Below, piece by piece: positions 57,509 to 64,000 of a stretch of 64,000 bases of DNA. Source of the stretch: Cricetibacter osteomyelitidis (lineage in GTDB: Bacteria > Pseudomonadota > Gammaproteobacteria > Enterobacterales > Pasteurellaceae); NCBI RefSeq assembly GCF_004340985.1, contig NZ_SLYB01000001.1, positions 124,001 to 188,000 of the forward strand. Reading direction: 5' to 3'. The translations under genes were made by a program, and so were the position numbers. Positions within the stretch are counted from its first letter, which is position 1. The number at the start of each line of letters is the position of its first letter. Below the pieces are notes generated by a model. It did no database searches. It had not been told where the DNA came from and saw nothing but the letters and a program-made list of their open reading frames with translations.

Positions 57509-58501
57509 ATGAATAATACAAATACAGAGAGATATCGCAATTTACGCTTTTCCATTCGCAAATGCGGTGAAGATGAAATCGAAATTCGCCATGCCATTGC
57601 GGACGGCTATATTCGAGGTTTGATTCGGGTATTTTTTATCGGGTTATTTTGTGTCAGTACAACAATAAATGCCAATTATGCCCGTTATCCTTTCTACTTT
57701 GAAATTAAAACAATTAAAAATGATCTTATATGGAGTTTTAATCCAGATAAGATATTAAAACAAGCATATATGGAAGATTTAGAATTTATAACCAACCCTG
57801 AAATGATAAAAAAATATAATTTGACTGAAACACCTATATCTTATGATGAATTCAAAAAAAATTATCTACAAAAAAGAAAAATTGAACGCTTTCGAGCCTA
57901 TTTCCATTTTATCTGGATCCCTTGTTTATTTATCTTACTTTGCCTGCCGCGAGCACGTGGTATTCGGGTAAACCGCAAAAAACGCATTATTTACGCACGG
58001 CTGATTGACGGCAAATACAGCGTTGCCTTTGTGCCGAAGAAGGGCGACCCGCTAGGCGGAGTGACTTATTCCTGCTGCGGAATATACCCTTTCGGTTGGG
58101 GCGAATATTTTTCCTTAAGCGTTGCGATTTATGATAAGTACAATAACCGGGACACACTGCACAATATCGGTGTCTACCCGAGTGTCAATCAAACCCAAAC
58201 CCAAGAAATTGTCGATGCCGTTCGTGCCTATTTAACTGAGGAAGAGCCGGAATTTTTACAACATATCGGCAACCGCTACAAAGTCTGGGGCGGACGGTTG
58301 CGCATAGCCTGCTGTAACGCATTTGCCATTCCGATACCGTTTAGACGTAAAAAAGCCGAAAGGGAAATTGATGCCGCGATTAAACAATGGAACAGACAAA
58401 CTATCGAAAAAAAACAAAACTACTTTAACGATATTAAACAGGCACAATCAATCATTAATCAAGAGCATGCAGAAAAAGGATTGGATAATCGCCCATGGTA
58501 A
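57509..58501 (+). CDS. Immunity protein of cassette 3
   Basis: A 330-residue two-TM immunity protein. Residues 1-55 are identical to the copy at 52580-53569, and the region after the second membrane segment differs at only a handful of positions (for example L/V, I/V, D/E, N/R). The loop of about 56-127 is replaced by an almost unrelated sequence (NYARYPFYFEIKTIKNDLIW onward). The intergenic GGAAAATTT before the ATG is the same in both. This is the partner of the altered patch in the orphan toxin module before it. It could be expressed from its own AAGGAAA ribosome binding site if transcribed. Confidence 0.78.
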   Translation: MNNTNTERYRNLRFSIRKCGEDEIEIRHAIADGYIRGLIRVFFIGLFCVSTTINANYARYPFYFEIKTIKNDLIWSFNPDKILKQAYMEDLEFITNPEMIKKYNLTETPISYDEFKKNYLQKRKIERFRAYFHFIWIPCLFILLCLPRARGIRVNRKKRIIYARLIDGKYSVAFVPKKGDPLGGVTYSCCGIYPFGWGEYFSLSVAIYDKYNNRDTLHNIGVYPSVNQTQTQEIVDAVRAYLTEEEPEFLQHIGNRYKVWGGRLRIACCNAFAIPIPFRRKKAEREIDAAIKQWNRQTIEKKQNYFNDIKQAQSIINQEHAEKGLDNRPW

Positions 58502-58830
58502 AAACTTGCCGAAAACCGACCGCACTTTTTCGATAAATTGTAGGAACGTACTACGTGCCGCTCCACCGAACCATAATATTTCTGCTTTGTGCGTGCATGT
58601 GCTACATAATCGCGTACTTTTCAGGCATTATAAGCAGCGGGAAAACAATTGATAAAAAACAATGTAGTGGAATAAAAATTTTCAAATTCTTACCGCACTT
58701 TTAGTGAAAAAGTGAACCGTAATGGGATAACGTTCTATTGGAAGAATAACCCTTTCAAGTATTTTAAATTAATACATTAAAACTTAAATTTGCGATTAAA
58801 TGGGGTTGAGTTTTTATTACAGGAGCAGAT
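58502..58830. other. Intercassette region with remnants of an immunity gene and repeats
   Basis: No intact gene lies in these 329 bases. The first 27 repeat the sequence after the first immunity gene, with an uptake signal at 58519-58527. About 58640-58665 (GCGGGAAAACAATTGATAAA then AACAATGT) resembles the 3' end of the cassette-2 immunity gene near 55990-56025 (GCGACAAACCATTGATAAA), suggesting a deleted cassette. Then comes the second copy of the ~90-bp repeat with another uptake signal (58692-58700). The stretch 58530-58635 matches nothing I recognise. The last 70 bases, A/T-rich, hold the ribosome binding site AGGAGCAG of the next gene and probably its promoter. Confidence 0.6.
58668..58760. 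repeat. Cassette-junction repeat, copy 2
   Basis: Near-identical to 56093-56181 (see that entry). It lies 70 bases upstream of the second adaptor gene and marks the border between the orphan cassettes and the second complete effector locus. Confidence 0.8.
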
Positions 58831-60237
58831 ATGGCATTTCTTTGGATCCAACTTGGACAATATCGAATTGAACCGCAAACCAATAATGACAATAATTTTG
58901 AAGCGGACGAAACCGAAAAGCCGGTTGCGGTGTTGGCTTTTGTTGAAAATAAAGCGGAATTTGATGATTTAATACATCACTCCGCTGCGACAAAATCGGC
59001 TTTTCGCCCCACATTATCAGCATTACCGGCGGAGGTTTTTATTCAACGGCACGGAATGACGTGGCTGGTTTATGAAACAAAAGGGGGGCAGCGAGGTGAA
59101 GTGCGGATTATTGAATTAGGCGGTTCAGTAAATAAAGCGCCGACAGAAATGGAAACCGATTACCTGCTTCGTCATCAAATCCACCCGGTTGAATTGCTTG
59201 ACCGCCAATTCGGGCGACACCCGAAATTATTTGCCCCTGACGAAATTGCGAAATTACTTTTTCCGGATTTACCGATTCCTCCCGACGTGATGCAGCGTGG
59301 TTGGGAACAATGGCAACAACCGACTTTCCCGCCTCCTGTAACCGACCCGAAAACAACGGAAAAAGACACCGCACTTTTTGGTGAAAATTTACCGCCGTTA
59401 AAATGTTATTTTATCTTAGATGCCAATAAGCATCCGTTGCTTCATCCCGAAGAATTTGAATGCCGCTCCGAGAGTTTATTTAAAGGCAAATTTGGTGAAG
59501 AAACCAAAGGTGTCGCACCTTATTTAATCGAAGTCCATCCTTATCCCGATTATCGAATAGAAAGTGAACTGATGGGACTGTTCCATGATAAAAATGCCAT
59601 GACCACATTAAACTGGCATGAAAATTTAGGTATTTTTATCCATTCCCGCCATGATTTTGATACCGTGTTCAATCATCTGCGTAAATTTCCCATATTGAAA
59701 GACGAAAGCGGCAAATGGTTTTTCTTCCGTTTTTATGACCCGAAAGTTTTGCGTAATTATCTCAATATCATCGCAAACAGCCCTGAAAAATTAAGCAAGT
59801 TTTTCGGTTATGACGAACGCATTATTCATGCCTTTGGTTCAGGTTATGATGACAGTTTTTATTATTATCAGCTCAACGCCTTGCCTGAAGATATATTGCC
59901 TGCACCGATTATGTTGACTAATTGGGAGATTGACGGGTTTAAAGAGCAAAAATGGTTAAGAACCAAAGAAGAATTGACAGGCTATATTATGCAAACGTAT
60001 CCTTCTATTGTTTCAGAACATAGCCAATCACAATTTGAACGTTATCTCGATGAAGCAAGAAACAAAGGTTATAACGATAAAATTTCGGTTATGCAATATG
60101 CAGCCGCTAAACAAAGTGCGGTACAGCGGGGCATTAATTTTGATGAATTGGAAATGCAATTAGTCTCTCAAATTAGCGATATTACAAAAAGAACACAAGC
60201 CTTGTGGGATCGATTAGTTGAAGGAATAAAAGGATAG
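58831..60237 (+). CDS. T6SS effector adaptor/chaperone with DUF4123 domain (copy 2)
   Basis: A 468-residue adaptor like the first copy. From METDYLLRHQIHPVELLDRQ (about residue 108) to QLNALPEDILPAPI (about 367) the two are almost identical, including the DUF4123 domain, while the N-terminal part and the last ~100 residues diverge. The divergent tail may recognise its own effector, whose N-terminal half also differs from effector 1. An AGGAG ribosome binding site precedes the ATG. The effector gene starts 4 bases after the stop. Uptake signals at 59368-59376 and 60114-60122. Confidence 0.85.
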   Translation: MAFLWIQLGQYRIEPQTNNDNNFEADETEKPVAVLAFVENKAEFDDLIHHSAATKSAFRPTLSALPAEVFIQRHGMTWLVYETKGGQRGEVRIIELGGSVNKAPTEMETDYLLRHQIHPVELLDRQFGRHPKLFAPDEIAKLLFPDLPIPPDVMQRGWEQWQQPTFPPPVTDPKTTEKDTALFGENLPPLKCYFILDANKHPLLHPEEFECRSESLFKGKFGEETKGVAPYLIEVHPYPDYRIESELMGLFHDKNAMTTLNWHENLGIFIHSRHDFDTVFNHLRKFPILKDESGKWFFFRFYDPKVLRNYLNIIANSPEKLSKFFGYDERIIHAFGSGYDDSFYYYQLNALPEDILPAPIMLTNWEIDGFKEQKWLRTKEELTGYIMQTYPSIVSEHSQSQFERYLDEARNKGYNDKISVMQYAAAKQSAVQRGINFDELEMQLVSQISDITKRTQALWDRLVEGIKG

Positions 60238-60241
60238 ATAA

Positions 60242-63202
60242 ATGAGTAATACAACAAAAACATCCGCGATAAATTCAAATAAAGTATATGCAGCCCCACA
60301 ACGGGAATCCGTTGATGATCCTATTGCATACTGTCAAAAAGGATATCATCTTTATCCTGTGCGTTATGCATTCAATAAAACGGGATTGCATTCAATGAAA
60401 AATAACCGTTTTTTGCCGCATATTGATAAAGCAAATTACGAATTACGCCGTCTACGTGACGGATTTATTTATATATTTGCATTGGACGGCAGAGGGCAAG
60501 GCATTAAAGTGACGGCCAATTCGGAAAAAAGCGGCTGGTGTTGGTATGTGTACCGATATCGTTCACCTGAAATTGATGCCATTGATACGCATTTGGGCAG
60601 CCTTCCAACAAATTATAAATTTAAACAATACATTTGCCACGGTGAAAACATTTATAACGAATGGTCGTTAAGTGGTAGTGAAAAACCGTATATTGAAATA
60701 AATAATGAATTAGAAAGCATTTATATTGCCTACTCCGATTTTGAGTTACCATTAGAATTATTAGATAAGCTCGCGATTGATGAGGAGATCCGTTCTCATT
60801 GGATGCAATATTTAGAAATCAAATCGATGCGGGGTCATGTAACGGAATTAACGGCATCCAATCTGAAAAATTTAGTCACCGATTTTGCGCCAACTGAAAA
60901 ATATCTCCAAGAAAATGAGAATTTCAACTATGAGATTTTTACACCAATTGTCAGTCCTGATATTGATATTTCAGTGCCTTGTGAACAAACTAAAGGTGCG
61001 ATTGTCGCACTCTATGATCATATTGGCATGGCAAGAGATCTTGTGGCATTTAAACAAAACCTAATGGATGAGTATCAGGCTTTATTTCAGAAATACAGCT
61101 ATTCAATTACCACGGCACAATTTATCGACGCGTATGCTAAACAAATATGCGCTAAGAAAAATGAGAAAGAATTAAAACTAATTCGCAGGCATGCAAATCC
61201 ATATCATTCAGTATCCACCACATTAAAAGAGGTTTATCAGGATTTAAGTCATATTCTGGCTGAAGAGCACATCCAAGAAAATGCGGGCATAGACATTGTA
61301 AACCAACTTAAAGCCGACTTTGATTTGCCTAAAATAGACGGCATTAATTTAATCAATAAATTAGCGAATATTCCATTATTTCATAACGATATTTTGCATA
61401 ATTTAACCTATGCACAAATTAATTTTATGAAACTTCCCACCAACGAACTTCGCTTAAAAAGTTTAGTTGAGTTAGCGAAAAGCACGAACAGTGCTGCCGT
61501 AGCTAATGCTTATTTTCTTTATGCACAAGCATTATATTGGGGAATGAATTCAACGCCACAAGGAAGAAAAGCACTCATTTACGCATTTAGTCAGCTAATT
61601 GATAATAATGAAACACCGTTCTTAAATGATGGCGATAAAACGGCAATGCAATCACTGGCAGAGAGCATTATGCCGCGGCTTTTAGAACTGCAAAAATTCG
61701 TTGATTGGCTTTCTCAAGGCATAGATCTCAGTGCATTAAATGTTTACGCTTATGATAAATTCATTACAACCATTGTAACTGAAGTGCAAGCGAGCCGAAT
61801 TAGGGCGGGCAAAGGCGAGGTACTTACCATTCAAGAAACAGAAATCATCAAAAAAATTGAAACGATTTATCGAAAAAAAGGCATTACCAATGAAACCTTT
61901 AACATAAAAACCGCTTATACTTCTCAAGCCAATAAAATTGACTTGGGCAATGGCGTTCCTTATCAAGATCCAATCATTCATCGAACGAAAACCACAAAAT
62001 TAGTCATTTATGATGAAAGTTATAACCTATTTCGCACATCAGCCGCAAGATTATCGGGGGCAGCACATTTTTTAAATCTGAGTGTGTTGTTAGGTTATTG
62101 GTCTAATCAAACATCAAGTACCTATGCAGGGCGAGTGGCGAATGATCCAACCTTAAATACGATTACCGCACTTTCTGAATATATTGTGCCAAGATCCGAA
62201 ACACTGAAATCAACGCTACAACTTGATATCAGAACGATAAATGGTAAACCGCAATTAAGAGCGATTAATGCCAGAACGGGTAAAATGTTCAATAGCGCTT
62301 GGCTTGCTGCACGGGCGGGGTTATTAAATTTTGAAACGGCAATAACCGGGGTTTGGGTGTTAATTGAAGTGGGGCTGGCAGTTGAAGCAAAATATAAAGG
62401 GGATGATATTGATTTTTGGGGCGCGATTTCTCGCGGAAGTGGTGTGGCAATCGGTTCGCTTGGTAAGCCTGCAATAGGCACATCCGCAACTTATCTTGCA
62501 GCTGGCAAAACACCCGTGGCACGCATGGCAGCTCGTTTTTTACTAGCACATGGTTCAAAAATCCCTTATATCGGTTTGGCATTGGCCGTATTAGGGTTTA
62601 CGTTATCTTTGTTGAAAAAAGAGGATATGGAACTATGGATTGAGAATGGGTTTTGGGGGAATAGTGATGAATATTGGGGGGAAGCTAAAGAAGGGTATGA
62701 GTGGACAAAGAATAGGCAAAAGATTTCAGAATTCCAAAAACAATTTGATAGTAGTTTTCTTACTGGATCAACAAAAAATGCTGCATTATCTTTTTTTGAA
62801 TTAGAAATGCAACGCTTCTTCGCTTTTTCTGGTGTTTTTGATATTAGTGCAACAAATAAACACCAAATTGTGGTTAAACACCCGAATATTACAAGCAATA
62901 CTAAACCAAGTGAAATTAAAATTGAAATGTTGCAACTTTATATTGAAAAACTGGGGGTTGTTCACCCTGAAACTCAGCATAGAACAGTAAATATCATAGA
63001 AGGTGAGGCCACCATTCAATTTCATGGTAAATGGCGTGCAATACGCTTTTCAGGCGGTATCCTATCTTTTATTTCACCAACGAAAGAAAGTATTGCCATG
63101 GATGATGAAGATATTTTTAGAATAGATATTAAAGTCGCAATACCACGTTATAACGGTACTGATAAATTTATATCATCAGAACTTACGCCATTAATATTTT
63201 AG
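60242..63202 (+). CDS. T6SS effector of the VasX/BTH_I2691 pore-forming type (full length, copy 2)
   Basis: A 986-residue effector of the same family but clearly diverged from copy 1 along its whole length. The VasX-type N-terminus reads YPVRYAFNK ... YELRRLRDGFIYIFAL (about 40-82), with MARDLVAF near 262. Hydrophobic segments at about 725-795 (GVAIGSLGKPAIGTSATYLA and IPYIGLALAVLGFTLSLL) precede the conserved WIENGFWGNSDEYWGEAKEGYEW at about 800. ELEMQRFFAF follows near 855. No catalytic motif is seen; membrane pore formation is inferred from the family. The immunity gene starts 9 bases after it. An uptake signal lies inside at 62165-62173. Confidence 0.82.
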   Translation: MSNTTKTSAINSNKVYAAPQRESVDDPIAYCQKGYHLYPVRYAFNKTGLHSMKNNRFLPHIDKANYELRRLRDGFIYIFALDGRGQGIKVTANSEKSGWCWYVYRYRSPEIDAIDTHLGSLPTNYKFKQYICHGENIYNEWSLSGSEKPYIEINNELESIYIAYSDFELPLELLDKLAIDEEIRSHWMQYLEIKSMRGHVTELTASNLKNLVTDFAPTEKYLQENENFNYEIFTPIVSPDIDISVPCEQTKGAIVALYDHIGMARDLVAFKQNLMDEYQALFQKYSYSITTAQFIDAYAKQICAKKNEKELKLIRRHANPYHSVSTTLKEVYQDLSHILAEEHIQENAGIDIVNQLKADFDLPKIDGINLINKLANIPLFHNDILHNLTYAQINFMKLPTNELRLKSLVELAKSTNSAAVANAYFLYAQALYWGMNSTPQGRKALIYAFSQLIDNNETPFLNDGDKTAMQSLAESIMPRLLELQKFVDWLSQGIDLSALNVYAYDKFITTIVTEVQASRIRAGKGEVLTIQETEIIKKIETIYRKKGITNETFNIKTAYTSQANKIDLGNGVPYQDPIIHRTKTTKLVIYDESYNLFRTSAARLSGAAHFLNLSVLLGYWSNQTSSTYAGRVANDPTLNTITALSEYIVPRSETLKSTLQLDIRTINGKPQLRAINARTGKMFNSAWLAARAGLLNFETAITGVWVLIEVGLAVEAKYKGDDIDFWGAISRGSGVAIGSLGKPAIGTSATYLAAGKTPVARMAARFLLAHGSKIPYIGLALAVLGFTLSLLKKEDMELWIENGFWGNSDEYWGEAKEGYEWTKNRQKISEFQKQFDSSFLTGSTKNAALSFFELEMQRFFAFSGVFDISATNKHQIVVKHPNITSNTKPSEIKIEMLQLYIEKLGVVHPETQHRTVNIIEGEATIQFHGKWRAIRFSGGILSFISPTKESIAMDDEDIFRIDIKVAIPRYNGTDKFISSELTPLIF

Positions 63203-63211
63203 GAAGATTAA

Positions 63212-64000
63212 ATGAAATTAGAAAAAATTTATAAAAATTTAGGTTATTCATTTAAAAAGAATAGTGAGGATGAAATTGAAATTAGAACATCCTTTCCTGA
63301 TGCGGTTTTTAGAGGGATATTCCGAGCGTTTGTTATTACAATCATATTATTTATTTGCCTTTATACGAATGGGCGGTATCAAAAACCATTTTTTTCACCG
63401 ATAATTGATTTCTATTATTCCATGAAGAAAGACTTTGAATGGGGATATATGCCAGATAGGCAAGTTAAACCGATGTATGATGATTATTTGATGACCGTTA
63501 CATCGCCAACTTATTCCTTTCCCAATGACCCTATAGAGTCTTATGAAGAGTACAAGGAAGGGTATAATAAAAGAATTTTTAAATATAAATTTATCTTTCT
63601 TTCATATTTCCTATGGATAATTCCATTATTATTTTTATTCTTCTTCCCAAGAAACCAAGGTGTAATTCTTAACCGAAAACATCGCGTTATTGTTGTTCGT
63701 AATATTTTTTTTGGTAATGATGTGTTTGATGTGCCTGAAAATGGTGATCCAATTGCTTATGTTCCCTATGATCGTTTTGCCATGTTTACGGTAAGTAAAA
63801 AATCGCCTTTATTTATTTTTGCCGGTGTGTTTATCGGTGTGTATCCGTCCCCTTCGCCGGAACATAGTATGCATATAATTAAAGCGGCTCGAGCTTATTT
63901 TAAGGAAGAAAATCCGGAATTTTTAAATTATATCGGTAAACGTTACCGCTTCCCTTGGACAAAGCCTTGCATTGCCTTTTGCAACCTCTTTACTTTATTT
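63212..64000 (+). CDS. Immunity protein for effector copy 2 (3' end cut by window)
   Basis: From ATG 63212, with AGGAAGA upstream, the frame stays open to the last base of the window (263 codons). It starts MKLEKIYKNLGYSFKKNSED and carries the family features: EIEIR near residue 21, a membrane segment at about 33-51, a polar loop, a second segment at about 128-146 followed by FFPRNQGVILNRKHRVIV, and YIGKRYRFPW. It is the most divergent of the four immunity proteins, in step with its effector. About 60-65 C-terminal residues are expected beyond the window. Confidence 0.78.
   Translation, partial: MKLEKIYKNLGYSFKKNSEDEIEIRTSFPDAVFRGIFRAFVITIILFICLYTNGRYQKPFFSPIIDFYYSMKKDFEWGYMPDRQVKPMYDDYLMTVTSPTYSFPNDPIESYEEYKEGYNKRIFKYKFIFLSYFLWIIPLLFLFFFPRNQGVILNRKHRVIVVRNIFFGNDVFDVPENGDPIAYVPYDRFAMFTVSKKSPLFIFAGVFIGVYPSPSPEHSMHIIKAARAYFKEENPEFLNYIGKRYRFPWTKPCIAFCNLFTLF

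Larger units (their letters stand above)
56180..58528 (+). repeat. About 2.35-kb direct duplication, copy 2
   Basis: Partner of 51251-53596. Cassette 2 (53597-56179) lies between the two copies, so recombination between them would delete or replace it. Confidence 0.85.
938..62173. repeat. Dispersed DNA uptake signal sequences (Hin type, AAGTGCGGT)
   Basis: Exact 9-mers found by eye start at: forward 2034, 4365, 8358, 21456, 29554, 31873, 33353, 34002, 38365, 39966, 41119, 46568, 47624, 48234, 48591, 60114; reverse 938, 8386, 15154, 16633, 18323, 23103, 29582, 31064, 32353, 35284, 36952, 38392, 40003, 42737, 45544, 48860, 53587, 56117, 58519, 58692, 59368, 62165. Four exact facing pairs (8358, 29554, 38365, 39966) form hairpins. 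These sequences are bound by the competence machinery of Pasteurellaceae and identify the lineage. Confidence 0.93.

Noticed and set aside
48317..64000. Rhs, CdiA or VgrG/PAAR genes and a T6SS core cluster
   Set aside because: No YD repeats, filamentous haemagglutinin repeats, PAAR motif or Tss proteins are seen; only adaptors, effectors and immunity proteins are present.
1..64000. CRISPR arrays, tRNA or rRNA genes, prophage
   Set aside because: No regularly spaced repeats, cloverleaf with CCA end, rRNA blocks or phage structural genes were seen on either strand by eye.

Overview
The window is a low-GC gammaproteobacterial chromosome segment, almost certainly Pasteurellaceae. I counted 38 copies of the Haemophilus-type DNA uptake signal (AAGTGCGGT or its complement) by eye, against roughly 0.5 expected by chance. 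Gene content agrees: pmbA, hpt, the aceE-aceF-lpdA operon, lptCAB-ptsN-rapZ without rpoN or hpf, and a MolBCA-type molybdate importer. Citrate synthase and aconitase B are both present, which argues against Haemophilus influenzae itself, since it lacks citrate synthase. I cannot name the species.

Layout. 0-2 kb: end of pmbA, a candidate small RNA, and hpt. 2-15 kb: an aldarate (D-glucarate) island, with a leftward operon gudX-gudD-aldo/keto reductase-GntP permease and a rightward operon garL-garR-garK-cdaR. These are followed by a three-gene TTT (tripartite tricarboxylate-type) transporter. Perfect CRP sites and a shared GTGC(A/G)T(A/C)... palindrome link the divergent promoter region and the TTT promoter. 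15-21 kb: pyruvate dehydrogenase. 21-27.8 kb: a patatin-like lipoprotein, LPS export genes lptCAB, ptsN-rapZ and gltA. 27.9-32.2 kb: a UPF0210/ACT gene pair and acnB. 32.4-38.3 kb: molybdate importer, molbindin and a FepA-like TonB receptor behind a ModE-like box. 38.4-41.1 kb: tryptophan permease, methyltransferase and a small membrane protein. 41.1-48.1 kb: a visibly GC-richer sulfatase island holding a TSUP exporter, SSS symporter, Cys-type sulfatase, Crp/Fnr regulator, anaerobic sulfatase maturase and mutarotase. It is bordered by an IS3 orfA scar.

48.3-64 kb is the most unusual part: an array of type VI secretion (T6SS) effector/immunity modules of the VasX/BTH_I2691 pore-forming type. 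It reads adaptor (DUF4123) - full effector - immunity - orphan effector C-terminus - immunity - second orphan C-terminus - immunity - second adaptor - second full effector - immunity (cut by the window end). The first effector/immunity pair and the third are near-identical copies. They differ mainly in one patch of the effector just after a conserved WIENGFWG motif and in the loop between the two membrane segments of the immunity protein. Uptake signals and a repeated segment of about 90 bp lie in the gaps between cassettes. This looks like a cassette-shuffling system for T6SS pore-forming toxins. No T6SS core gene, VgrG or PAAR gene lies in the window.

How the parts fit: the gud/gar enzymes turn glucarate into pyruvate plus 2-phosphoglycerate, feeding the neighbouring PDH and TCA genes. 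The sulfatase island imports, desulfates and exports oxyanions. The 3' end is interbacterial competition cargo. All family assignments are from recognition of sequence and motifs by eye; no database search was run.
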